From assembly GCA_015680905.1 (NCBI GenBank), contig CM027378.1, positions 53,779,501 to 53,843,500 on the forward strand: DNA of 64,000 bases, in the 5' to 3' direction. This stretch comes from Coptis chinensis (Eukaryota > Streptophyta > Magnoliopsida > Ranunculales > Ranunculaceae). How positions within the stretch are numbered: the stretch's first letter is position 1; each line of letters starts with the position of its first letter. Of this stretch, positions 21,164-32,367 are shown in pieces. The position numbers were made by a program, and so were the translations under genes. Below the pieces are notes generated by a model, which made no database searches, had not been told where the DNA came from, and saw only the letters and a program-made list of their open reading frames with translations.

Positions 21164-23800
21164 GTAAGTCGGGAGTCATTTAAGATATTTTTTCCTCTTA
21201 AACATAAACATGCTTAAGTCTATTATGTATTTCTAAGCATGAAGTCACTTCGAAAGTGCTCTAAAGGCTTATTATTTATTAATGTAATCAGATATATACT
21301 TTTTTTCTTCAAAAGTAAGATGGATTTGATCCATATAGTGAAGCCACCACAGTTTGCTAACCGCTTAAAAACCGATATGGTTATTAGTAAAAATTCCCAT
21401 TACAATTCTTTTTCCTGCTAATATAGTGGTTGTCTTAATTGTCTTGAGGCCAACGTATCTCAAAGACATGCTATATTGCTTTTGCATGATAGACTTAAAA
21501 CCTCTTCTTAGTATGTAGTGTTCATGGAACATTATCCATAAAAGTATGTTGTGTTCATGGATTTTCTTTTTTTTTTTTTAAAAAAAAGGAAGCAATTCTA
21601 GGCTCCCGGAGGGACTATCTTGACAAGGTGTAAACATTGAAGATTACTCATCTTTCGAGATACGACAGCTTCAACTGATGTCAAATCTTGCTTAAGTCAG
21701 CCGCTCCGTGAAGTTAGTGCTTTTGGCGTTGTTTATTGTTTTTTTATGTATACATATCTATTATTATGATATCCTAACTGTAAGTATGCTAAAAAAACTA
21801 GAACCCAAATTTAGCATGTTCATAGTCATATACTCAGTTGAAAAGATTTATTTATTTGTTATTCACATGCAGAAAGGATTTGAAAGCACAATGCTAGGTA
21901 GCTTATCACAAGGCTCTATAGATTGATATGGTTGTATTTACTTGACTATCCATAGGTCTAAACTTTTTAGTTGGTTTTTTCTTTGGAATTTTCCTGCTTT
22001 TGGTAAAATCATATCCTTAGGCCTTCATGTATAGGCTTTTTTCATCCAAACATTTTGAAATATGTGTAATTGCAAGCAAGCTCTTTGTAAATTTAGAAAA
22101 ACCTTATAATTATGTCAATTCCATTTTTTCCTGGTTTATTTTCGTTTATTGCCATGAGAAATAAATTTTCTTCTTTGTTAAAACTTTAGATTGTGTTTGA
22201 TTGGTGAGAAAAATATATATGACAGCTTTATTTTTAAACATTTCCTCTTCAGGGGCATGAAATGTTGGTATAGGCCATTACCATAGGTTTCTTCAGTTGA
22301 TCCAAGCATTGACTGTAGATCAAGCTCTTTGGGCTATAAAAAGCAAGAAAGCGAACAACAGGCACTGAAAGTGTTACACTTCATCTCATCAAGCTACGTC
22401 ATCATCCCACCATATTCTATCATGTTGAGAGAGGGCGTCTCCTTTATTGCCATATTTATTTTCTCCGAAGTTCAGCCCTCTCCATGTTGTAGAGACGTCA
22501 AATTGTTGATACTTGACTGACAGCAGGCTCTCATCTTCTTAGATCTTGGCTCCCAAGCCAAATTGCCAGAATTTTAGTGTGTTTGTCAAGCGTTAGGACA
22601 AGTTATTGATGTGTATGGGCAATGCAGCCATATCAATTGACTTCACTTGTGAGGGGTAGGTGGTTATAATGAGCAGATGGTTGCATCTTCTTCATATACC
22701 AACTAGACAACACCATCATTGTTATTGCATAAGAAAACTCACGCAACATTGTCATTGTTACTAAGAAATGGACAACTCAGAATGACTAACGTATGCACTC
22801 TTATTCTTATTGGTGTAATCTCCTATGTGGATTTAGGATGACCATTTGTAATACATAGAAATGTTGCATAGATGCTAATATGCTATTGTAATCCATTCTT
22901 TGCAGTTTGCATAAATGGTTGACAAACCAACTATACGTAGTGGAGTTTCATCCTCTTTAATAAGCTTTATTTATTATCCATGTGCAAAGCATGTACATTT
23001 TGGCTAGTTTTAATAATCGATATGATACGAGTTGGTAATTTTGCCTAATATTATTGACTTTTAGTTTGACAATATTGCCATGATTTTGCATTGTTATCAA
23101 AATTTAAGTTCACCGACTCTTTACCAAATTACCAGGTGTTTGCATGAATTGCATTTGTGAAAGAGTGGGGCTATGCGGTAACAGGTTACTGGGGATTGAT
23201 TTCCAGCAACCGTGTAGATTTCCATGCCACATGTTTGCATATATTATTATTATTTTTGGTTTAAAGTATGTAGCCATTGACCATTCAATTCAACCTACGT
23301 ACAATAAGTCCAATTTCTGCTACTATTTTCACCACTCATATCTTTAGTTTAGTTTGCTTCCTACTTGAAAAAATTAGTGAATTAAGTGCTTTCCATTTGA
23401 GTATTATCTCCATTTAGTGTTTTCATGTATCATCTATGTTGCTAAGTATCAATGTGTCAATATTTTCATTTTTTATTTCGATTTAAATGGTAATTACAAT
23501 TTAATTATTGGGCTATCAAGTACACACACAAAAAATAGCAAAACAAAAGGCCCAAATCAAAATTAATAACTCAAGCTAATAGGCTTTCGGTTTTTAATTC
23601 AAAATCCAATACATATAATTATTTTTTCAAGTAGACTTTGGGCTATTGAATCATTAACTACCAATGTACATATATTATTTTTTTAAGTGGAGTTTGGGCT
23701 TATGAATTGTTAATTATCAAGATAGTAGGCCTGTTATTATTATTATTATTTTTATAATATTCAGATCTCATAACTCTGTCATAGCTGCAAAATAGTTGCA
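21164..23800. other. Non-coding stretch, probably body of a Helitron-like element at its right side
   Basis: No RPN3 exons were found after 21163. The text is AT-rich; the phrase GGGCT(T)ATTGAATCATTAACTACCAA near 23640 recurs loosely near 23695. An oligo-T/A tract lies at 21568-21588. The right 0.9 kb is the best candidate for the body of the element ending at 23861. Confidence 0.4.
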
Positions 23801-23833
23801 AATATTTTTCAGAATAATACAATATAACGGCAC

Positions 23834-23861
23834 CCGTTCGTAGAACGGATTCGAAAACTAG
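23834..23861 (+). mobile_element. Helitron-like 3' terminus
   Basis: A perfect hairpin (CCGTTC-GTA-GAACGG, 23834-23848) is followed after nine bases by CTAG (23858-23861) and then T. A short GC-rich hairpin about ten bases before CTRR, with insertion next to T, is the standard Helitron 3' end. The 5' end (expected A|TC) could not be located, so the element's length is unknown. The RPN3 fragment 2.7 kb upstream could be cargo. Confidence 0.6.
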
Positions 23862-24246
23862 TTAAATTAAGAGTCCTATTGGTCTGCAATTTTGTTGGGC
23901 ACTACCTGTAACCACTACACGCCCCCCCCCCCCCTGCGCCCAACTTAAAAGAAACCAAGGAATCCAATCTCCTTCTTCTCTTACCCTTCGAGCAATCCAG
24001 CTTCCAACGACAAACCGGCCGAGCAATCATGGTTGGGTCGAGGAGTATGTGTGAAGAACCAAATATTGGGTCAAGGAATGTGTTTATTACTTCAAAGAAA
24101 CAATGCTTCCTCTAACTATTCTATCATCTTCTTTCATCCAGAGAGAGAGATAGAGAGAGAAGGATAGGTCCAAATGAATAGAAATAAAGCTTAGCTTTTT
24201 TAAGCAAGCGATGTTGTTCATAAATTTAACTTCCATGACTCTGATG

Positions 24247-25012
24247 CTTACCTTTTTAAAAAAGAAAGGAAAATGTTCCAACTGAGTGCCTCGCTAAACG
24301 AAGTGTCAAAAGAGCACAATTCTTCTAAGCAATAAATCCTCTAAGCTTCTTCTTAGCTTTGTCTACTGCTTTCAAGTAGTCTTCACCAAGGCCCAATATA
24401 TCGCCGATATATCCGATATATCGCTGATATATATCGTTTTTTTGGTATACCGATATGGATATATTCGATATATCTCAACCGAATATTGAATTCTTTTTTT
24501 CCCGATATATATCGTAATTTCCGATATAATGATATATATCGACCGATATAGCCGATATAAATTGTTGACTTTGACCGATATTATTGACTTTTCCCAAATA
24601 TTGTTGACTTTGACCGATATATTGACGATATTTCCAAACCGATATAATCGACGATATTTCCGATATGAGGGCATCTAGGGTGCATCAGGGTGTATGAGTG
24701 TGCAGGAATGAGGGCCCTTGGACAGTACTTCTTTGTTACAATACACCAGTACTTGTGCCTAAATGAGTGGCCCAGATGCTATATACCGAAGACACCCCAC
24801 CTGACACTAGCTTTTCGATTTCCGATATAATCGACGATATTTTCGATATATCGACATACAAAACAAAATTTTGACTGGTCAACAAAAAAATAGATATATC
24901 TAATATTTCCGATATATCCGATATATATCGTTTTTTGGGTACATCGAAATATTCACCGAATTCGATATTTTGGGCCTTGGTCTTCACTCATTGTTGAATA
25001 ACACTTCACTAT
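24247..25012 (-). pseudogene. Cytosolic ascorbate peroxidase pseudogene, first exon, split by a transposon
   Basis: On the minus strand the text reads (I)VKCYSTMSED from 25012 and then, on the far side of a 593-bp insert, YLKAVDKAKKKLRGFIA, a stop, KNCALLTLRLARHSVGTFS, up to about 24252 where GTAAGC may be a donor. This is the start of cytosolic ascorbate peroxidase (usual form M-x-K-x-Y-P-x-V-S-E-D-Y, then A-E-K-N-C-A-P-L-M-L-R-L-A-W-H-S-A-G-T). The start codon is ATA, the conserved Trp next to the active-site His is Arg, and there is one in-frame stop. Later exons are missing. Confidence 0.85.
24387..24979. mobile_element. hAT-like MITE made of CGATAT-rich repeats, 8-bp target duplication
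   Basis: The ends CAAGGCCCAATATATCG and, reverse complemented, CAAGGCCCAAAATATCG are terminal inverted repeats starting with the hAT-type C-A-A-G-G. GTCTTCAC stands on both sides (24379-24386 and 24980-24987), a perfect 8-bp target duplication. It splits the ascorbate peroxidase exon, whose frame resumes across the duplication. Nearly the whole body is built from GATATATCG, CCGATAT and CGATATTTCC words, with an unrelated centre at 24670-24815. No transposase. Confidence 0.92.
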
Positions 25013-25701
25013 CTTGAATACCTTTTAGCATTTAAAATGATCCTCATTGCTCCACATGTGTGCTATGACTGATTCACTATTGTGTTTGATAAAAAAGATA
25101 AGTTGATAAAAAGAGAAGATAAAGAAATCAATTAAATTGACTAACAAACATTGCACTTCATCCAAAAATAAAGACATCCTTGTGGCAAACGACCCATCCA
25201 TTTCCATCTAGTTCCCACGGCCCACCCATGCCGTGAGATTTTGTTTCAAACGATATACAGCGGCCGAACACAAGAATTGGTCTTAAACGGCGTGGGGGTC
25301 TCATTTTCATCCCTCCCAAACTGCGCAGGAGTGCCGTTTGAAATACATTTATGGTTTTTTAGCTTTGGAGCTACATTGTCGTGCCGTGGGAGGTGTCTAT
25401 TCAGTGGTTGGGTGCTGAAATTAAACAATCTAAACGACTCCGAAATTAAAGGCACCAAATGACATCGTGGTGCCTTTTAAACACCCATCACAAATTCTAT
25501 GCAAATTACGCTTGCCATACACATAATTTGACATTAAAACATAAAAATTGTCTGCTGTATACTTAATTTGATAATGTAGTAGTAGCCTCGTCAATTTTAA
25601 GGGTTTGATTGAGATATGGAGAGAAAATTGTGTTTGTTGTTAAGGACTTGGAGTTTTGAAAGTGAAAAGTGTATGAGAAGTTAAAAAAAGGTGATTTAAT
25701 T
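25013..25701. other. Non-coding stretch
   Basis: No homology recognised. ACGGCCCACCCATGCCGTGAG (25207-25227) is a small palindrome-like phrase. Confidence 0.45.
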
Positions 25702-26639
25702 GGGCACTCTTCAAATTGGATTGGGCAACCCAAAAAAAAGAAATATTACAAGTTTGCCATTAAAGCCCAGGCCTAACAACCAATTCAACCGGTCTCGCCA
25801 TGTCGTTTGAGTGTACATTCAAACGGTCTCACCATGTCGTTTGAGTGTACACTGAATTGACATGGCGAGACCGTTTGAGTGTACACCAAAACGGTCTGCG
25901 CGTGTCGTTTGAGACAAAGTTCTCAAGTTTTTAGCGAGACGATATGGGTAGGTCGTTTGGGCAATCTCCAGGACGACATGGTGGGGTCGTTTAGGAACTC
26001 TCTTGGGCGATATGGTTGGGTCGTTTGGACTAAAAACGATCAATTTCAAACACAATCTCAAACAAGTCAATGGGTGAAGTTTATTCGAAGTGAAAGTCAA
26101 TCAATTGAGTTTTACTTTAAAAAACACAATCTCAAACAAGTTAATTAGCAGTGAAGGTCGAATTTATTCGAAGTTTACTTTAAAAAACACAACTCGAATT
26201 GGGTAAAGTCATCAACTTCAATTCCCATTGTTGATTCACAACTCAACACTACTCGAAGTATGAACACGACAGAAAACTGATCTTATTTATTTATTTTTAT
26301 TTTTTTGGGTTCAGTCTTGCAAGAGAGATAATACCGGCTAAAACGGTTTGAAAAAATGGTAGCCGGTATGCGTTGAGGGGGGGAGGGTGTATTGGGCTAT
26401 TGCTGTTGGGCTTCGTTGTTGGGCTTGGACTGGAGACTGCCCGATCGAATTCCAGTGGTGCCCAATACTCTCTCTTAAAAAAATAGGGTTTTTGAGGGTA
26501 AAGACAATAAGAGGTTGTAATAGAATACTCTTGATATAGATGAGGGTGCCTAATACAAAATAAGATTTTTAGGACAATGGTAAATTTGTAATAGTTTTTT
26601 TTTATTTGGAGTCTGCCAAACACAATTTGGTAGGTGCCC
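25702..26639. mobile_element. TIR transposon relic, non-autonomous, about 940 bp
   Basis: The left end GGGCACTCTTCAAATTGGAT and the reverse complement of the right end GGGCACCTACCAAATTGTGT continue to match for about 65 bases (both contain TTGGCA/TTGGGCA, then an A-run, then TATTACAA.TTT.CCATT). The body contains at least eight versions of GTCGTTTGAGTGTACA or AAACGGTCTC in both orientations (25790-26030). No coding capacity. A target duplication was not found. Confidence 0.7.
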
Positions 26640-26946
26640 GTAGCGGATATCTAAATTAATGATAGTAATAGTATCTACTCTAGCATCACTTTTTTTTCAA
26701 TAAAATTGATTCGTATTTAAGACCTGCCAATTCTCACTTTCTCAGGTAAGTCATAAACTTTCGGGGTAAGAAGTAAATTCTCATATAGAATGCATAATAC
26801 TGAAATACAATGTACATAATTTGATTCTGTTTCATCGATAAATACATCTCCTATTGCCACAATATCCGTGTGACACTAAGCTCCGTCTTTTCAATACTCT
26901 AGCAAAATTATCCATGCGTGCAGCCACTCCCGAACTAGGTACCGCC
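26640..26946. other. Non-coding spacer between two transposons
   Basis: AT-rich; nothing recognised. Confidence 0.5.
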
Positions 26947-27640
26947 TAGGGGTGATAAAAGGGCCGGGTCTGGCTAGCCCGCCCCTCAAACCATAAAAGC
27001 CCTCGTGATTGAGGGTCGGGGTCAGTCCGCTCCTATTTTGTATTGAGAGCCCAGAGTCGAGTAGAGTCAAATATAAAAACTCAAGCCCTTAATCCGCCCC
27101 TCGACCCTTATTTTTGAGGGCCAAATGAGGGCCGGGTCGAATAGAGTCAAGCATGAAAACTCATGCCCTTAATCCGCCCTTCGACCCTCATTTTTTAGAG
27201 CCAAATGAGAGCCGGGTCGAGCCCAATCTAATTATACTTTACTAGTTTTTTTTAGAGATGGTGGAAGAGATGATATTCTTAAAACATCTACTTGTTATGT
27301 TGGTCGAGCCCAATCTAATTATACTTTACTAGTTTTTTTTAGAGATGGTGGAAGAGATGATATTCTTAAAACATCTACTTGTTATGTTAGATTTGTTTTT
27401 ATGTATGACTTATATACATATAATTAAATCAATTATAAAAAACGCATATGTTATATTATATTCTAATTTATCCCCTATTGAAAACTAATTTAGTGATTTC
27501 AAAACATATGAGAGCGAAGTGAAGGCTGGGCTCATGTTTCATAACTTAAACCCGCCCCTTATAAGTATGAGGAGGACCGGACCAGTGGACCAGTCCGCCT
27601 CTCAAATCTGTGAGGGCTAACTTTTGAGGGCTTCAACTTG
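26947..27640. mobile_element. hAT-like element of the 10622 family, right end unclear
   Basis: It starts TAGGGGTGATAAAAGGGCCGGG, close to the left end of the 10622 element, and has the same GGGCCGG and GAGGGC-rich subterminal text at both sides (to about 27640). A matching terminal repeat was not found with confidence; CACCCCTG at 27864-27871 is one candidate. The copy has grown by internal tandem duplications (see next entry). Confidence 0.6.
27055..27390. repeat. Two tandem duplications inside the hAT-like element
   Basis: A unit of about 82 bases (AGTCAA.ATA/CATGAAAACTCA..GCCCTTAATCCGCCC) is repeated at 27064 and 27146. An 87-base unit beginning GTCGAGCCCAATCTAATTAT is repeated almost perfectly at 27216 and 27303. 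The near identity of the second pair indicates a recent event. Confidence 0.9.
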
Positions 27641-29330
27641 CAATTTTGGGAGGCGGCGGCTTGAGGGATTAATTATGACTAGTACCACCACAGTAATCAC
27701 ACTAAAGTAGCACGAGCCCACCAGAAGTAGATGGGCTTCCAAAAATTGACGGGCAAGGACACCAAAAAGTAGGGTGAACTCACTCGCCTCCAAAGGTGTG
27801 TTCGCTTTGCTGGGTGTTGGCACGACCCGCCGTCACTAAACGATCATTGACGTGTCGCCCTTCACCCCTGACAAGACGGGTTGAGTTTTCTCTATTGGAT
27901 CTTGTGTTCTATAATGCAGTCTTATGTTTCAGTTATAAGCTTTTCCTGATGTGGGACTAAAGTAAATGTATTCTTTCTTCCCTTCGTTACTTTCCAAGGT
28001 TCACCACTTCACCCTCTTCCATTCTATGTTTCTTACTTCTTAGTAACACGCTTTGAAAAACAACATACTCCAATGTTGCAAAACGAATCTATCATAGTCG
28101 TATATTATATGCCAATTTTTTGCATCAAAATGCTACCATGCCAGGTTCTCATAATCTCCCAAATCTTTGCTACTGCAGTAACTGCTTGGTGATATGTAGC
28201 CTACATCGGGTCCTTGAATTTTTGAAATTCTTTTGAAGGGGCGAAACCTTGTAGCTTCTTTATGTGTAGTTGATTACAACCATGATTGTAGCTCCATTTT
28301 TCAATCTTTGCGTGGCACCCTCTCCTTTAGATTCATCACTGGACAATTGGCATCCTTTTCCAGTAGGGGACTGCCACAAGTCTCTCTTGCTTGGTGAGAG
28401 TTCCTTGTTTAGTTCCGCCTCCTTTTAAGAGAGCCAAATGGATCTCACTTTCAAGTTCGTAGATGAATGGTGTGAAAAGATTGAGTTTTCCCTCCCCTTT
28501 TTGTTCCCTCCTTCAATTTGAAGTAGAGAAAAAAGGGCCTTTCATTCCTCTCACAAGCCCAGCTGCATAGCTAAAAAGTAATGTACGCGCTATTATATGC
28601 AAACCTTGGTTCGGACATTTATTTAACAAGCCAATGGGAAGGTGAATTCCTATTTTCCAACTGCATTAGAAACCAAAGAGCATTTCAATAAATTGATATT
28701 ACTTGAACTCAAGGATGAGGTATGCTTGCTTATTGAAAGAAAATTCATCAGCTTATATTCTGTTAAGCTGAAGTGTGAAATGGACCTTTAGTAGCTGAGT
28801 GACGCACTATTCGTATCTACGTCATTTAGCTTTTGGTGCACTTCATAGTTCATACAGAAACGGGGACTCCAATGGAACCACGAAAACACAGAAGTCGCTA
28901 AAGCCACATGACAAAACAAGCACTACTAGCAAATGACATTGCCCTGAAACTAGCATCCCATTCTGTTATGTATTTTCTGGAACTTAATAACCAGAAAAAA
29001 TGGTAAATTGGTAATGAATTGTATTAATAATATGGGATGTAATAACATTCTAAAAAATGTAATGGAGCTGCTATAATACCCAATATCTCATGCCAAAAAT
29101 ATTTATTTTAAAATGCTTTCTAGGTTTTCAATAAATCATTTCCAGATGAAAGGTGCGCACCATCAGATGCAGTCTCACTCATTCAGCCAAATCATAAAGA
29201 CTAAGGAGCACTAATGATTCGCAGTAGTAGCCACACGAGTATGGACAAAGAATAGTTTATGTCCCATTCTAGTAACTGTTTTAACAATTATTCCACTTAT
29301 GGATGTATTTGCTAATGAAAGACGACCGAC
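27641..29330. other. Non-coding stretch downstream of the aldo-keto reductase gene
   Basis: No coding homology seen. The part next to 29331 should hold the 3' untranslated region of the reductase gene. Confidence 0.45.
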
Positions 29331-31542
29331 TTACGCATAAAGATCTATTCCCCAAAGTTTGCTGCCTGGTTGGTTAGTTCTATGCTTACGGTCTACACCC
29401 TTGATCAACTCCATGTCTCCTTTTGTTAGCTCAAAATCGAACACATCAAAATTCTCCTGCAGCCTTTTGAGCAACGAAGACTTTGGAATGACAACTGTGT
29501 TCCTCTGGATACCCCAACGGAGAACAATTTGAGCCACAGTCTTTTTGTATTTCTCGGCCACACCCTGCCAATACAAGTGAGATTTAACCATAGAGGAAAA
29601 TAACGGATCCATTATGACACTTCTTTATTAAGAAAAGGTCCTATGTAGTAAGTCCTAACCACCTACATTTGATTCATATACGAGAAGACAGATCAACTTA
29701 CTTTGAGAACTGGATCGTCCAAGCACGAGACTGAATCAAACCATTCAACATTTGCAGCAGCACCACCTAGAGGAGTGTGAGCCGTAACACTTATCTTATG
29801 TTTTTGACAAAACTTCACTAGGTCTTCGCGTTGGAAATAAGGATGTGTTTCTATTTGATTCACTGCAGGCTTCACCTTTGAGTAAGCTAGACAATCTCTC
29901 GTGAGGAAGATGTCATAGTTGCTGCACATAAACAAAACTTGATTAGAGTATTCAAATACTGAAGAGAAGATTGTAGTGATGAGTTATTTCAGTTCAAAAG
30001 AAAACGATAGTGCATTTATGGACTCTACAGGACAGGTATGCCTGAGTGGATGTGTATTAACTGGGAAGAATAATAGCTGCATCATTTGAAAGCCATCCAA
30101 TTTCTACAATCCTAATGAATGAAATAGATAGGATCACTAGAAGTTGATCCAAGTTTGATGGATTTAGGATTACAAGATCCTAACTGTTGGATTCATAAAA
30201 TTACGACCTGAACCCCTTTTACTTGATATATATAGTTGTTTACATATCCATAATTAGATTACCTGATACCAATGCTGCGAACCAGACCCATTGAAACAAG
30301 ATCTTCCATGGCATGCCATGTACTTTCAAGAGATATAGCCGTGTCTATTTCCAGAACACCATCTTCATCTTGAGGATTGGAAATTATACCAACACCTGGA
30401 TATATACGTAGTCATGGTATATAATCATATATAAACAATAAATAAAACTGATATCCAGGAAAACCCTATGAGGGAAAGCTATCGGAAAAAGATTGTATGT
30501 ACATTTTTTTTTCCATTGTAAATCAAAATCACCTAGCTATATATCATGATTTAGCAGTTCGAGATCAGAAGGTCCTGATTCTCGATTCCGGTTAGCTAAT
30601 TGCTGGAGATGTAAAACATTTACATAGACTTCTGGTTTTATATTAAGCAAATATAAAATGTTACCAAAACAAACAATTTATTTCTGAAAAAAATAAAAAA
30701 GAAAAGAAAAAGGAAGTCCAACAATATATTGGCAAGCAAGAACTCACCAGTATGCTTGGTAGCTATAGGGAAGTGGACAAGGTATAAATCTAGGTATTCT
30801 AGCTGAAGTTTCTTCAGGCTGGCTTTACAAGCCTCTATAACGTGTCCATGGTCCGAGTTCCATACCTGCAACAAGAACAGAATCAAGAGAACAATCACTT
30901 ACTTCTTTGAAAAACTGTTAGGTAAAAGACAAATAAGTAACCAAATATGAGTAACGAAAAAGTTTTCAACTAGCCTTGGTGGTAATGAAAAGTTCCTCCC
31001 TCTTCACAAGGCCCGTCTGAGATGCTTCTTTTAGTGCTTCCCCTACTTACACTTCATTCTGGTAAGCAGCTGGAAATAACATATAACTGTTAACACAACA
31101 ATATAGGATCACCTGCTCATAAAAAAAAATAACACAAAAAAGGTTGCAGCTCGAAGAAAGCACTATGTCGTAACATCAAGGCTCTATGGGGAATCAAGAT
31201 CCATCCGTAGTGCAATTTTTTTTTTCTTTTCAATGTTGTGCCCCTACAAATAGGGCGCTGTCAATTAATCCATATTTATTTAAATTCCATTCCGTCACAG
31301 AGATAATATAATAAAACTACTGGGAATGCTATAAATTGTACACTAGAAAGTAATCAAGAAAGTCAAATAGCAAACTCAGTAGTTGAGAATGTAATTTAAG
31401 TTTTACCAGCACAGTCGAAATGGCAATAACCGATTTTTATTGCATTGAGGAGAAGATCTTTGACTGATTTGTCTTCCATTCTCCATACTCCTAATCCTAT
31501 TATCGGCATCTTCAATCCGTTGTTCAATGTGATCGTTGCCAT
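29331..31542 (-). pseudogene. Aldose-6-phosphate (sorbitol-6-phosphate) reductase-like aldo-keto reductase, one in-frame stop
   Basis: Six exons fit together in phase: 31542-31407, 31069-30975, 30865-30748, 30395-30263, 29921-29702, 29564-29331, totalling 936 bases (311 codons plus stop), the usual length of NADP-dependent aldose-6-phosphate reductase. The protein starts MATITLNNGLKMPIIGLGVW and ends GSKLWGIDLYA. The aldo-keto reductase tetrad is present: Asp43, Tyr48, Lys77 (EELFITTK) and His108 (LDLYLVHFP); the IPKSS cofactor motif is also kept. Such enzymes reduce hexose-6-phosphates to polyol phosphates in the cytosol. Codon 53, in exon two, is TAA (31049-31047) where the family usually has Glu in the Y-x-N-E-x-E-V-G-E-A-L stretch. 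The donor of intron two is GC, not GT. Other donors and acceptors are canonical. A copia remnant lies directly upstream where a promoter would be. Either a recently silenced gene or a sequence error. Confidence 0.85.
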
Positions 31543-31624
31543 TTTCCCTACAAATGAAACTTGTAAAGCAAGAGAAGGAAGTTTTATTCAGAATTCTCTG
31601 TAACTTTTCCATGAGTCACTCTCT

Positions 31625-31960
31625 ATTTATAACTGAGGTTTGTCTGGTGGAACTTGAATATTGAGATCTTCTCTTGACTTGGTCTAATACCCTCCCCAAA
31701 GTTGAGCGTGGGCGAATGGTTAACTGGTTCGTGGTGAACCGAGTCCCATGGTGAAAATATTGGCAATTTGATCTTCGTAGAAATAAACCGAACATCAAGT
31801 TGTTTCTGATCGAGTCACTCTTTCTATCACAAAGTGATAGTCAATTTCTATATGTTTCGTACGTGAGTGAAACACAGGATTGGCAATAAGATATGTGGCA
31901 CCCAAGTTGTCGCACCATAAAATTGGAGGAGAAGAAGAGGGGATACCAAGTTCACCCTAG
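31625..31960 (-). mobile_element. Ty1/copia RNase H region remnant (fossil)
   Basis: In minus sense the piece contains [20 protein letters not shown] and [10 protein letters not shown], the end of the copia RNase H domain. It is a short broken fragment with no LTR recognised. It lies 80 bases upstream of the reductase start codon, in the same orientation. Confidence 0.75.
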
Positions 31961-32367
31961 AGGCCGGGACTGAATCCATATTACTACAGCATGTTATCTA
32001 ATCAAAAAAAATATAATAGTAATAATAATAATAAATAATATGCAATTCCTTTCACTTCCACGAGTCCCATCCAATTACAAAGTTGAAATTGATACAGTGC
32101 TCTGCTTTTCTAAAAGTTCATAAATTCAAAACAAAAAAATCTAATCAGTGCTCGTTCTTAATGGACCATGCAGTGGCAGTGTTGTGGGAGACAACATAAC
32201 CAGTTAACTGAAAATCACTCTGAGAAAGATTGCAAAAGGAAACAATAGATCAAAAGGTGATAAAACTTGCACAGCCAATTTCCTTTCCAGGCTGGCATAT
32301 GCATTACGAAGATTGCCATATTCTAAGAACGTAAAAGGCAGCAGCCATGTCTCGCTGCAAATTGAAA
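31961..32367. other. Intergenic and probable 3' untranslated region of the GGCT-like gene
   Basis: AT-rich, with an ATA/TAA repeat near 32008-32041. It holds the sequence following the stop codon of the minus-strand gene at 32368. Confidence 0.5.

Noticed and set aside
27864-27871. CACCCCTG as the right end of the hAT-like element starting at 26947
   Set aside because: Eight-base flanks do not match and the family-specific inner sequence is missing; left as one candidate only.
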